From Aliarcobacter sp. (GTDB lineage Bacteria; Campylobacterota; Campylobacteria; Campylobacterales; Arcobacteraceae): a DNA stretch of 64,000 bases. The stretch spans positions 78,234-142,233 of the forward strand of contig JAQTXB010000007.1 in NCBI GenBank assembly GCA_028688995.1, read 5' to 3'. The notes beneath the pieces are model-generated. The model ran no database searches. It worked only from the letters and a program-made list of their open reading frames with translations, and had not been told where the DNA came from. Position 1 is the stretch's first letter, and each line of letters opens with the position of its first letter. Below, in pieces: positions 37,296 through 44,990 of the stretch. Made by a program: the position numbers and the translations under genes.

Positions 37296-37729
37296 TCCTT
37301 TAAATTCATATTCATAATATTTAAAACTTTACATGTAATCTTTAATTCTTCTATATCTATATTATTTAACATTTCACTACGAATTTGATTTCCTAAATCT
37401 TTAAGAATATTTATAATTTCAATAGATTGTTCCGTCAATTCAACTAAATATGCTCTAGGGTCAGTTGGATGAGGAATTCTTTTTATGTAATTTTTACTTT
37501 CTATTCTCTTTAAAGTAGTAGATAAATTTGATGCTACCATTGAAGTTAAATTACAAAGTTCTGCTTGAGTTAAAGATTTTCTTTCTGATAATATTAATAA
37601 TATTGCTCTTTGTTCTGCTGTTAATCCATAGGGCTTTAAAGATTCATTCATCTTATTTCGCATTTTATTTTTTATTTTTGCTAATAATAATCCTAACTCT
37701 CTACAAATAATTTGATTATTTTGATTCAT
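37292..37729 (-). CDS. MarR-family transcriptional regulator
   Basis: A 145-residue winged-helix regulator: LLLAKIKNKMRNKMNESLKP forms the dimer helix, LTAEQRAILLILSERKSLTQAELCNL and VASNLSTTLKRIESKNYI the DNA-binding part, and HPTDPRAYLVELTE the wing, all typical of MarR. It is the first gene of the two-gene operon with the permease. A long perfect palindrome sits upstream of its start, suggesting autorepression relieved by a small anion, perhaps the permease substrate. Confidence 0.88.
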   Translation of the reverse strand: MNQNNQIICRELGLLLAKIKNKMRNKMNESLKPYGLTAEQRAILLILSERKSLTQAELCNLTSMVASNLSTTLKRIESKNYIKRIPHPTDPRAYLVELTEQSIEIINILKDLGNQIRSEMLNNIDIEELKITCKVLNIMNMNLKD

Positions 37730-37785
37730 ATTTATACCTTTTAATAAAATTTATTTGTAAGTATAGATTTATTATTCTTAATAGT

Positions 37786-37819
37786 TATTTAAATAGTTAT
37801 GCACATAACTATTTAAATA
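37786..37819. promoter_or_regulatory. 34-bp perfect palindromic operator of the marR-tauE operon
   Basis: Two 16-base arms (TATTTAAATAGTTATG and its exact complement) flank a two-base CA centre, 57 bases upstream of the marR start. The core ATAGTTATG...CATAACTAT has the size and symmetry of a MarR dimer site. The AT-rich stretch from here to 38023 carries no gene. Confidence 0.7.
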
Positions 37820-38023
37820 TAATCAAAGCATATAATTTAATATATTTTATGTGTTTTGATATTTAATTTAATAAATAGTTTTCAGTATATTTGTAATATA
37901 AAAATATTATGTTTATAGTGTATCTGCAATTCAAATAAAATACAAATATACTAGATTACCAATACAAAGCTATTATATTTCTAATTTAAATGTAATTGTA
38001 AAACATTACTTTTACATTTAAAA

Positions 38024-38632
38024 TTACCTAATCAGAGCCCCTCTTATTTGCTCATCAGTTGGCTTTATATATCCCATTGTTGTACTTACATTTTTATGTC
38101 CAACAAATTGGGATATGATTTTTATATTTATTGATTTACTTCCCATTTCTGTAATTAATCCTTGTCTAAAGCTATGAGAAGAGAATTCTTCTCCTAATAT
38201 CTCTTTAATGATTTTATTTACTTGTTGTATAAATACAATATTATTAATAGAAGTTTTTTTATTTTTATCACTACCTTTTGAGATAATTTTATTATCATCA
38301 AGTTCATTTTTAAAATCAAATAGTTTTACAAGTTCTTTTTGAAAAGAGTTAGTTAGATATAGTTTTCTTTGAGTTGAAGTTTTTGAAATATCTATTTTTA
38401 CATTTCCATCTTGAAGTAGATTTTTTATATCTTTTATTTTTAGTTCTTGAACTTCATTAAGTCTAAGACCAGTAAAAAATAAAATAGTAAAAGTTCTAAG
38501 AAGATTTAATTTTGTATTCTCTCTTAATGTTTCATTTCCTCTTATAAATGACATCAATTTTTTATATTCAACTTCTGTAATATTTTCTTTGATTCTTTTT
38601 ATCTCTTTTTTTTCATCAACTTTTTTACTCAT
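38024..38632 (-). CDS. Single-domain tyrosine recombinase
   Basis: A 202-residue integrase with a complete catalytic core: Arg in FFTGLRLNEVQ, a Lys in the beta-hairpin (SKTSTQRKLYL), HSFRQGL (HxxR), GHKNVSTTMGYIKP with the second His and the catalytic Tyr. The N-terminal SAM-like core-binding domain is almost absent (only about 40 residues), so this is either a minimal XerC-like enzyme or a truncated integrase. It faces a plasmid-like module to its right. A short similar stretch occurs near 25.87 kb. Confidence 0.8.
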   Translation of the reverse strand: MSKKVDEKKEIKRIKENITEVEYKKLMSFIRGNETLRENTKLNLLRTFTILFFTGLRLNEVQELKIKDIKNLLQDGNVKIDISKTSTQRKLYLTNSFQKELVKLFDFKNELDDNKIISKGSDKNKKTSINNIVFIQQVNKIIKEILGEEFSSHSFRQGLITEMGSKSINIKIISQFVGHKNVSTTMGYIKPTDEQIRGALIR

Positions 38633-38729
38633 TTTCTAAAACCTTATAATTTATTATAAATATTGAGCTTTTATAATGTTTTTAAAATCCTTTAAAACAA
38701 AAAAACTCTGTAAGTACCTAGAATTAGGT

Positions 38730-38762
38730 AAACCTAATAAATTGAAGTATTTTATTAGGTTT
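38730..38762. terminator. Hairpin between integrase and 38.8-kb gene
   Basis: AAACCTAATAAA and TTTATTAGGTTT pair perfectly over 12 bases around a 9-base loop. T-richness is better on the plus strand; on the minus strand it follows the end of the three-gene unit at 38784. Confidence 0.6.
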
Positions 38763-38783
38763 TATTTTTATTAAAAATGAATT

Positions 38784-39167
38784 TTAAATTTTCATTATAA
38801 AAATGAATTTTTTAAAGTCTTCGAAATCTTTATTATTTAATAATGGATCTAAAATTAACCAACTATCCTCATAATCACCAAAAAATTCTTCAATCAATTC
38901 TTCCATTTTGTAATGAGTATATTTATATTCAGTTGTTTCTTTTATAATTAGAAGAAATAAATATAAAAATTGTTCAAAATCAATTTTTTCTTTTGCATTA
39001 TTAAAATGTACAATAAGAGTTAAATTCTTTAACAAATTTTCATTATCTATTTTTTTAATCATATTTTTAATAATACTTTTTTCCAAAGGAAGTTTATTTA
39101 TATTAAGATGATTAATTAAAATTTCTAATATGTAGCTTCTCAATTTATCTAATCTTTTACTTTTCAT
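38784..39167 (-). CDS. Hypothetical helical protein
   Basis: A 127-residue, Lys/Leu/Ile-rich helical protein (LDKLRSYILEILINHLNINK, then FEQFLYLFLLIIKETTEYKY). No family recognised. It shares one base with the stop of the preceding gene and so belongs to the module made of the RNase H-like gene and the 153-residue gene. Base composition is very AT-rich, like the rest of this mobile segment. Confidence 0.5.
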   Translation of the reverse strand: MKSKRLDKLRSYILEILINHLNINKLPLEKSIIKNMIKKIDNENLLKNLTLIVHFNNAKEKIDFEQFLYLFLLIIKETTEYKYTHYKMEELIEEFFGDYEDSWLILDPLLNNKDFEDFKKFIFIMKI

Positions 39168-39628
39168 TACATTACCTCTCTTTCTTCAATCTCAACCCAA
39201 ATTTTAAAAATCAATGAATATGAAACTCCAAATTTATGATTTCTTTGCAAATAATCAGATATATCGCGGAAACTCATTTTTTCATTTTCTTTCAGTTCCT
39301 TTACTATCGACCAATAAGACAATAATTTTTGAGTTTTCAATTTAACTTGAGGTTTTTTATTTTTAAATTTAATAACTTTTAATTTTGTGCTAGATAAAGA
39401 ATTTATAAAATCATCAATTGAAATAATTAACGATGCTAACGTTAGAGTATCTTTATCAACATCTCTATTATTTAGACTTTTCAGCTTATGAAAAGTATCA
39501 CGTTGCCTATTTAAGACTTTCTTTTGTTGGGACGAATTGAGTTTTGCAAAGTGTTTTAACAATACTTTTTGATCATCTATTGGTTTTTTTGTAAGAAATT
39601 CTAATTCTTTTTCTTCATTTATTGTCAT
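39167..39628 (-). CDS. Hypothetical DNA-binding-like protein
   Basis: A 153-residue basic protein. I chose the ATG at 39628 because AAAAAAGGAAAAAA precedes it; an in-frame ATG 12 codons upstream lacks a site. The C-terminal 45 residues (MSFRDISDYLQRNHKFGVSYSLIFK) look like a helix-turn-helix that reads a short repeated DNA site. Function is unknown; the setting suggests plasmid or integrative-element maintenance. Confidence 0.5.
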   Translation of the reverse strand: MTINEEKELEFLTKKPIDDQKVLLKHFAKLNSSQQKKVLNRQRDTFHKLKSLNNRDVDKDTLTLASLIISIDDFINSLSSTKLKVIKFKNKKPQVKLKTQKLLSYWSIVKELKENEKMSFRDISDYLQRNHKFGVSYSLIFKIWVEIEEREVM

Positions 39629-39727
39629 TTTTTTCCTTTTTTGTAAATCTATATTTACATTCACAATTTTTTAATTTTTAAGAAATTTAAAAAAATATGA
39701 ATGCAAATTTTCAAACAAAAATTATTC

Positions 39728-40477
39728 TTACTTAACTAATAGAATTTCTTTTTTATTCTTCAAATAATCCAAAATCTCTTTCAGAATGCCCGTAATAAAT
39801 GTCTTTTTTGGTATTTGTTTAAAAGCTATATCATTTTTTATTCTTGGATTGATTTTTAGATAAAATTCATAGAATTTAAATTTTTCTAATTGATTTAAAG
39901 AATGGTAGATAAATCTAAAAATATCGTTATTTCTAATTTTCATTTCTCCCAAATCTTTCAATGAATAATCATTTTGCAAATATAGTTTTATTACTCTTTT
40001 TTCATTTATGAATGAATCATCAAGATAAGTTAGAACTGAAAGTAAAATTTTCTCTGTTTTAAATGTTCTATAGTATTTAAAAAGTTGATTATCAGTTAGA
40101 TTAAAATCAATTTTTTTTGTTAGTTTTCTTAAATTTGTACGTGCTATTTCATCAACATTTGATAAAAAATCTCTTGGCAACCAAAGGAACTGAAATGAAA
40201 AAAATTTATGACTCTTTTTGCAATATTCCTTAAGAGAAGTGGTGTTTAAACTTTGACAATCATAGATAAATATCACATTCTTATATTTGTTTCTTATTGC
40301 AATTTTTATTGAAAAAATTAGAGCTATAAATTCTGCTTCAATGGAATTTACAGCTTCTAAATTTTTACAATGGAATTTATTATCATATGTATCAAGAACT
40401 GTAATATTTGCAACTTTATTTTTATGACAAGTACTTGCATCACTTTGTAAAAATACAATATCTTTTTTTGATTTCAT
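39728..40477 (-). CDS. RNase H-like fold protein
   Basis: A 249-residue protein whose first 130 residues follow an RNase HI pattern: Asp in LQSDAST at the start of strand 1, Glu in SIEAEFIALIFSIKIAIRN on helix A, Asp in VIFIYDCQSLNT on strand 4, and a possible last Asp in LSNVDEIART. The C-terminal 120 residues are basic and helical (IKLYLQNDYSLKDLGEMKIR resembles an HTH). RNase H would cut RNA in RNA-DNA hybrids, perhaps for plasmid replication. The call rests on motif spacing only. Confidence 0.6.
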   Translation of the reverse strand: MKSKKDIVFLQSDASTCHKNKVANITVLDTYDNKFHCKNLEAVNSIEAEFIALIFSIKIAIRNKYKNVIFIYDCQSLNTTSLKEYCKKSHKFFSFQFLWLPRDFLSNVDEIARTNLRKLTKKIDFNLTDNQLFKYYRTFKTEKILLSVLTYLDDSFINEKRVIKLYLQNDYSLKDLGEMKIRNNDIFRFIYHSLNQLEKFKFYEFYLKINPRIKNDIAFKQIPKKTFITGILKEILDYLKNKKEILLVK

Positions 40478-40533
40478 TTTTCAGTTTCCTTTTTTTAAAC
40501 ATTTGATTTTTGTTTTTAAAAAAACAAAAATAT

Positions 40534-40737
40534 TTAGTATTCTTCTTTCATTTCTCTAAATATTTGAGCATAAATTTCACTTGCAAATTCACTTTCATTT
40601 GAATAATTTCTTGCTTGATAAATCTCTATATTTTTCTCTTCAATGTCAAAGTTTTCATTCATAATTTTTAGAAACTTTTTTCTATTTTCTTCAGTAAAAT
40701 AATTATCAAGTTCTATAATTGTTGTAGGGTATTGCAT
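40534..40737 (-). CDS. Hypothetical 67-residue protein next to Phd-like antitoxin
   Basis: An acidic small protein (IIELDNYFTEENRKKFLKIMNEN, then SEFASEIYAQIFREMKEEY). It starts one base after the Phd-like gene ends, so they are co-transcribed. It does not look like a RelE, Doc or PIN toxin. Unknown. Confidence 0.45.
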   Translation of the reverse strand: MQYPTTIIELDNYFTEENRKKFLKIMNENFDIEEKNIEIYQARNYSNESEFASEIYAQIFREMKEEY

Positions 40738-40738
40738 A

Positions 40739-40948
40739 TTAATCCTTTTGTTTTTTATTTACTACTTTGTCATATAAGATTTTTAATTCTTCATACTCTT
40801 TTATAGGAAGAACTACAACATCATTTTGAAATGGTGTTGTAATGATTAATTTATCAACTTCTTTATTTATAACTCTATCTATAGACTCTTCTAAATTCTC
40901 TTCAAAGAAATTCATAGTTAGTTGTTCTGTTTTTAAATCATTTTGCAT
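40739..40948 (-). CDS. Phd/YefM-like antitoxin-type protein
   Basis: A 69-residue protein with the Phd/YefM outline: a short N-terminal strand-helix (NFFEENLEESIDRVINKEVDKLIITTP), then DVVVLPIKEYEELKILYDKV, the usual middle of the fold. Such proteins bind DNA and neutralise a co-transcribed toxin. No recognisable toxin follows; the 67-residue neighbour is not of a known toxin family, so this may be an orphan antitoxin. Confidence 0.55.
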   Translation of the reverse strand: MQNDLKTEQLTMNFFEENLEESIDRVINKEVDKLIITTPFQNDVVVLPIKEYEELKILYDKVVNKKQKD

Positions 40949-40991
40949 AAGATATTTTCCTTTGTTAGTTTTTTTAGTTTTTTCTTTTGTA

Positions 40992-41267
40992 TTAATCTAA
41001 AAATTTCTTTTTACTATTTTTGGGAAAAGTATGTTTTTCATATATATCTGTAATTGTCATTCCTAGATACATAGATATTATGCAATAAGCTATGTAGTAA
41101 AACACAATAAAATCATCTAGCTTATTACTAATCTCAACTTGCGAATAAAAAATTGGCATAATAAGAACATAAACTAAACCACCAAGCAGTATTAATATTG
41201 CTAAGACAATTAATACTTTTCCCAACTCATAAAACTTTTCATTCATTGATTTATAAAATTCATACAT
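40992..41267 (-). CDS. Small two-helix membrane protein
   Basis: A 91-residue protein with two membrane helices (LGKVLIVLAILILLGGLVYVLI and IVFYYIAYCIISMYLGMTI) and a basic tail. No family recognised. It belongs to the series of small minus-strand genes from 41957 to 40534 that probably start at the palindromic operator at 41992. Confidence 0.5.
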   Translation of the reverse strand: MYEFYKSMNEKFYELGKVLIVLAILILLGGLVYVLIMPIFYSQVEISNKLDDFIVFYYIAYCIISMYLGMTITDIYEKHTFPKNSKKKFLD

Positions 41268-41310
41268 AGTAAACTTCCTTTATTGTTTTTATTAAATTAA
41301 TATCTATTTT

Positions 41311-41655
41311 CTATTTCAAACTACATCTTGAAATTTTATAAATATCAACACCATTTGTTAAAAAGTTTTCTCTATTCTCATCAAACTTAAATCCATTAGA
41401 TAAGGAAACTACTTTTGAAGAGCATACAAGTTCAGCATTTGAGTTAAATGCTTTTATTAGTTCTTCTTTTTCACTTTTATCTTTTTGTTGTAAGAAAAAA
41501 ATAAAAGACAGACTTAAAGCTGCAAAGCTAATTCGTATTAAAATTGAGTGAAACAATCTTTTTTCTCTTAGCTCTTTTTTTAACTTTAATTTTTCATTTT
41601 TTAAATCTACATTTACTTGATTATCTTCTAGGTTATTGTTTATAGAATTATCCAT
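41311..41655 (-). CDS. Membrane-anchored small protein
   Basis: A 114-residue protein: charged coiled N-terminus, one helix (HSILIRISFAALSLSFIFFL), then an extracytoplasmic domain with LVCSSKVVSLSNGFKFDENRE and SRCSLK (two Cys, possible disulphide). The domain is paralogous to the interrupted gene immediately upstream at 41703-41957 (FNSGKTIICKDNLVSKDLGF). Function unknown. Confidence 0.5.
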   Translation of the reverse strand: MDNSINNNLEDNQVNVDLKNEKLKLKKELREKRLFHSILIRISFAALSLSFIFFLQQKDKSEKEELIKAFNSNAELVCSSKVVSLSNGFKFDENRENFLTNGVDIYKISRCSLK

Positions 41656-41702
41656 ATATAAATCCTTTCTATTTTAATTTTCATATATAAATTTATTAAA
41701 AA

Positions 41703-41957
41703 CTATTTTTCATAGTTTCTACAATGATCTATTATTAAAACAATAGATTTATCTTCATTCACAAATGAGTTATCATTTTTATTGAATTTAAATCCTAAAT
41801 CTTTTGAAACAAGATTATCTTTACAGATAATTGTTTTTCCAGAATTAAATAAATCAATAACTTTTTTATTATTTGATTAAGTAATATAGAACCAAACAAT
41901 AAAACCAATTACAACAACTAAAATCCCTAAAGATTTTTTACTTTTAGAATTTTCCAT
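41703..41957 (-). pseudogene. Small membrane protein gene with an in-frame stop
   Basis: The frame from the ATG at 41957 (good GGAGAAAAA ribosome site) encodes MENSKSKKSLGILVVVIGFI, a membrane helix, reaches TAA at 41877-41879 (codon 27), then continues open for 57 codons (VIDLFNSGKTIICKDNLV, then KDLGFKFNKNDNS) to TAG at 41703. The part after the stop resembles the C-terminal domain of the 41311-41655 protein, so the gene was once intact. A single nonsense change broke it, unless the stop is a sequencing error or is read through. Confidence 0.65.
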
Positions 41958-41991
41958 TTTTTCTCCTTTAAAATCTAAAATACTTTCATAA

Positions 41992-42008
41992 TTATCTATA
42001 TTAGATAA
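41992..42008. promoter_or_regulatory. Palindromic operator TTATCTA-N3-TAGATAA
   Basis: A perfect 17-base palindrome lies 35 bases upstream of the start of the minus-strand small-gene series. An identical copy lies at 44503-44519, and a half-degenerate one (TTATCTATATTAGTTAT) near 42087-42103. The AT-rich stretch 42009-42330 has no gene; it also contains a duplicated GAGTCATTTAT/GAGTCATTA element near 42257. Confidence 0.65.
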
Positions 42009-42330
42009 ATATAATGCAATTATAATCTAAAACAGAATAATTTGTCAATAAATTTTTAACTATAATAGATTAATATAAATAAATATTTATCTATATTAGT
42101 TATATTATTGAATAAAAGTATTATAAGTAGAAGAAAAAAGAGATTAGTATGAATTATTGAATGTACTAATTATTGTTTGATTATAAGTTAAAAATATTAC
42201 TTTTTAGAAAAGTAAATTGTCAAATAGTTATTTTTTTCTTTAAATTCCTAAAAAAGAGTCATTTATGAGTCATTAATTATATTAAAATAAAAAGATTTAA
42301 TTATTTAATAATGAAAAAGGGGAAATATAG

Positions 42331-42600
42331 ATGAAAAATATTTTAAAGATTGGATCTGGAATAGCTTTAGGGATAATTTTATTTACTGGTTGTGGAGGAC
42401 CAGATGATAAAGTTGTAAAAAGTATTGCATCACAATATAGAATTAAATCAGCTACAGAATCTGATGTAAAAATTGTTAAATCATATGAAGCTCAAGGTAA
42501 AACAGTTTTTATATTGGAAATAAAAGGAAGCATTTGTGAAATGCCAATGATTGAGATTGATAAACAATGGTCTGCAACGGGAATAAGTTGTAGAGGATAA
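42331..42600 (+). CDS. Small lipoprotein
   Basis: An 89-residue protein with a signal peptide and lipobox (LFTGCGG; Cys at about 22). The mature part has a short alpha-beta pattern (SIASQYRIKSATESDVKIVK, then VFILEIKGSICEMPMI) with two more cysteines that may form a disulphide. First gene of a three-gene plus-strand operon with a membrane protein and a second lipoprotein. The ATG follows AAGGGGAAATATAG. Confidence 0.6.
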   Translation: MKNILKIGSGIALGIILFTGCGGPDDKVVKSIASQYRIKSATESDVKIVKSYEAQGKTVFILEIKGSICEMPMIEIDKQWSATGISCRG

Positions 42601-42627
42601 ATATTAAAATTATAAAAGGAAGAAATT

Positions 42628-42840
42628 ATGATGCCAGGTGGATTTGAATGGTTATTACTAATGGGAATAGTATTAGGATTTTTTGCTCTATTTATTTATG
42701 CTTTAGTAGACATACTTAAAAGTGAATTTGAAAATAGTATCAATAAAGTAATTTGGTTATTGTTAATTATATTTATGGGTCCAATTGGAGTTGTTTTATA
42801 TTTAATAATTGGGAAAAAACAAAAAGTTAAAAAAGTATGA
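42628..42840 (+). CDS. PLDc_N-domain membrane protein
   Basis: A 70-residue protein with two membrane helices. The pattern Ala-Leu-Val-Asp-Ile-Leu-Lys after helix one and VIWLLLIIFMGPIGVVLYLIIGKK matches the PLDc_N domain (the N-terminal membrane part of phospholipase D-like cardiolipin synthases), which also occurs as a free-standing small protein. Its stop overlaps the start of the next lipoprotein gene. Confidence 0.7.
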   Translation: MMPGGFEWLLLMGIVLGFFALFIYALVDILKSEFENSINKVIWLLLIIFMGPIGVVLYLIIGKKQKVKKV

Positions 42841-43913
42841 AAATGAAAAAGTTTTTTATAAATGCAATTATTTTAATTGCAGTAGCATTAAGTACAACTG
42901 GGTGTGTTCAAACATTAGATAATGGAGTTCAAATTCCAGGAAGTAGTAAAGTAGAAGAAAATAAAGCTACTAAACTTTATTATAAAGATACTAATAATGA
43001 AGTTATTAGAGAAAACATGAGAAATCTTGCTGATTTATTAAATAATAATGAAATAAGACCTACTAATTGGCAATCAACAACTAGTACTTCGGATGCAAGC
43101 TTTTATGACACAATTAACTTAAAGAGAAATCCAAACACTGATAATAAAAAAGTTGATTTAAAATTCACTGTTGATGAATCAACAAACACTATTGTTGCAA
43201 ATAAAAAATATACTTCAAGAAATGAAGCTTATTTAGATTTATGGAACATTAGAGAATTTTTATTTGACAAAGCTTATAATCATACAGAAGTTGGTGATAA
43301 AATTGGAACGTCATTTCAAATCTTTCCAGATGAGTATGCGCTAGACAAAGGTGAATTGAGAATTTTCACTAAAAGAGAAGTTGTAAGAAGAATTTATGCA
43401 GAAAAAGTAGAAGACGCGTTTAAAAAAGCAGGTTATACAGTAGTTAATAAACCTGAAGATGCCGATATGACAGTTTATTTCCAAAACACGAGAGATTACT
43501 TCAAAAGTGAAGTTAATCAAATGAAAAAAGATGGAAAAACTATTGAGTTAGGTGTGTTAAATGCTGACACTTCAGTTAATCAAATAAATAAAATGGGTAC
43601 TGCAATGAATGCATCAGCATTAGCAGGTAGTTCAAGTGGTACTGCTGTAGGTGTTGGACTTGGAGTAGGATTAGCAGCTTCTGCTATTAGTTTCCTTGAA
43701 GATAATAATTTCATTTTATCTACATTGAAAATTACAGATGTAAAAAATAATAAATCTTATTTATATAGTTTTACATTTACAGCTATTCAAAATAAAAATC
43801 CAATTACAAGAAGTAGACATTACATTATGCATAGTAGTGATTTTTTCTTACCTCAGTTAAGAATAATCAATGAAGATGGTTTTGAATCAAAATTATTAAG
43901 ACCTATAAAATAA
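42837..43913 (+). CDS. Lipoprotein with glycine-rich membrane segment, TraT-like in style
   Basis: A 358-residue lipoprotein (signal peptide ending LSTTGC). The N-terminal half is specific to this protein and unrecognised. The second half contains REVVRRIYAEKVEDAFKKAGYTVV, typical of envelope lipoproteins that read 'may be degraded' segments, and then ALAGSSSGTAVGVGLGVGLAASAISF, a glycine-alanine-rich stretch like the membrane-inserted loop of TraT surface-exclusion proteins. It ends with a beta-rich part. A role at the cell surface on a mobile element is likely but not proven. Confidence 0.55.
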   Translation: MKMKKFFINAIILIAVALSTTGCVQTLDNGVQIPGSSKVEENKATKLYYKDTNNEVIRENMRNLADLLNNNEIRPTNWQSTTSTSDASFYDTINLKRNPNTDNKKVDLKFTVDESTNTIVANKKYTSRNEAYLDLWNIREFLFDKAYNHTEVGDKIGTSFQIFPDEYALDKGELRIFTKREVVRRIYAEKVEDAFKKAGYTVVNKPEDADMTVYFQNTRDYFKSEVNQMKKDGKTIELGVLNADTSVNQINKMGTAMNASALAGSSSGTAVGVGLGVGLAASAISFLEDNNFILSTLKITDVKNNKSYLYSFTFTAIQNKNPITRSRHYIMHSSDFFLPQLRIINEDGFESKLLRPIK

Positions 43914-43929
43914 ACCTCATGAGGTTTTT

Positions 43930-43958
43930 AACATCAGCTTTTTAGCTGATGTTTTTTT
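43930..43958 (+). terminator. Rho-independent terminator of the lipoprotein operon
   Basis: AACATCAGC and GCTGATGTT pair around TTTTTA, followed by a run of Ts. It lies 16 bases after the lipoprotein stop and borders the convergent pseudogene. Confidence 0.85.
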
Positions 43959-44224
43959 ATTCTTGTTTTATTGCTTGAATTATTTGTTCAGTTAATCCTC
44001 CAACATTTATTCCTCTTGCAGCTTGTTTGAACATTGTTGCTTTATAATCATCAAACTTATCTGTTGAAATACATTTATTTACGCTTGGAATTTCTCCCGC
44101 TCTACACTCTCTAAAACTAATATCTTTTAAGTCATTAACTGTGATTCCTTGACAGTCATCCCAGTTTTAGTCTAATTCTTCTTTTAATGCCTCTGCAAAT
44201 ATTTTTGTAGTTGCTTCTAATTTT
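43957..44224 (-). pseudogene. 5'-truncated gene fragment with an internal stop
   Basis: The minus strand encodes KLEATTKIFAEALKEELD, a stop, then NWDDCQGITVNDLKDISFRE and further residues with conserved-looking cysteines and QAARGINVGGLTEQIIQA to the final stop at 43957. No start codon is present. The second part looks like the C-terminus of a secreted, cysteine-containing protein. I do not recognise the family. Confidence 0.4.
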
Positions 44225-44226
44225 TA

Positions 44227-44478
44227 TCAACTCCTATATAAATGCAATCCACAATGATTACAAATATGAACTCTATAAGAGCTATTTGGACCATATTGTC
44301 CCCAGTTTCTAATTGATTTTGAACCACAATTAAAACATTTAATTCCATTTCCTGTAAAACAATGCGGATTATCTTTTATATACTCATCTAAAGTTGGAAT
44401 ATCTAGATATGAACGATATTTTTTTGAAATAAAAAACAATATTACAAAAATTGTTAGTAAGGCCATTAAACTATCCAT
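44227..44478 (-). CDS. Membrane-anchored zinc-ribbon protein
   Basis: An 83-residue protein with one N-terminal helix (LMALLTIFVILFFISKKY) and a C-terminal zinc ribbon made of CFNCGS and CNHCG pairs. Small proteins of this design are usually cytoplasmic-facing adaptors of unknown function. The start has an AAAGGATTT ribosome site and the gene lies directly downstream of the palindrome at 44503. Confidence 0.6.
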   Translation of the reverse strand: MDSLMALLTIFVILFFISKKYRSYLDIPTLDEYIKDNPHCFTGNGIKCFNCGSKSIRNWGQYGPNSSYRVHICNHCGLHLYRS

Positions 44479-44502
44479 TTTAAATCCTTTTTATTTAATT
44501 AT

Positions 44503-44519
44503 TTATCTATATTAGATAA
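44503..44519. promoter_or_regulatory. Palindromic operator, second copy
   Basis: TTATCTATATTAGATAA is identical to the copy at 41992-42008 and lies 25 bases upstream of the zinc-ribbon gene start. Placement in front of two separate minus-strand units suggests one regulator controls both. Confidence 0.65.
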
Positions 44520-44599
44520 TATTTAAAGTATTATAATCTATTATAAATATATTTGTCAATATTAACTATACTATTTTAGATAAATATATTAATATTTTA

Positions 44600-44614
44600 T
44601 ATCTATAATAGATA
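44600..44614. promoter_or_regulatory. Related palindrome upstream of the small HTH gene
   Basis: TATCTATAATAGATA is a perfect 15-base palindrome of the same TATCTA-N3-TAGATA type, 97 bases before the HTH gene start. Further TAATATAGATATCC and CTAATATAAGACTAATAGG elements follow near 44651-44700. Confidence 0.55.
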
Positions 44615-44710
44615 TTTTAAGAAGATTTATAAATTAAAACTAAAATTTACCTAATATAGATATCCTATGTTATAATTACTTCTAATATAAGACTAATAGG
44701 TAATTTTTAA

Positions 44711-44950
44711 ATGACTAAAGAAGAGTTTAATACAAGATTAAAAGAATTAAATATATCAATAAAAGATTTTTCGCAAATTGCAGATATTCCATATTCAACA
44801 ATTAATAACTGGGGATTCACAAAAGATGATAAAACAATACCTGTTCCAAAATGGGTTGTTCCATTTTTAAATCATTTTGAAAAATCAAGAAAATATGATT
44901 ATTTAATAAATGAAGTTTCTAAAGCTGTAAAAACTTTAGAGAAAAAATAA
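44711..44950 (+). CDS. Small HTH regulator
   Basis: A 79-residue protein with an N-terminal helix-turn-helix (FNTRLKELNISIKDFSQIA followed by IPYSTINNWG) and a short helical tail. The WG after the recognition helix resembles phage CI/Bet-type or DNA-binding transposition repressors. It sits beside the TATCTA-type palindromes and is the natural candidate to bind them. It is co-oriented with the 33-residue membrane peptide downstream. Confidence 0.65.
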   Translation: MTKEEFNTRLKELNISIKDFSQIADIPYSTINNWGFTKDDKTIPVPKWVVPFLNHFEKSRKYDYLINEVSKAVKTLEKK

Positions 44951-44990
44951 ATTTAATAAATATAATAAATTTAAATAAAAAGGATAATTT

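Noticed and set aside
36483..37729. marR-tauE as part of the defence cargo
   Set aside because: Both families are ordinary metabolic or stress genes, regulated by their own palindrome, and nothing links them to phage defence beyond location.
40534..40948. A complete toxin-antitoxin pair
   Set aside because: One member looks Phd-like, but the 67-residue neighbour shows no known toxin motif, so a functional pair is not supported.
42837..43913. Naming the lipoprotein TraT
   Set aside because: The glycine-rich segment is TraT-like, but the length (358 versus about 240) and the N-terminal half do not fit, so only a descriptive call is given.
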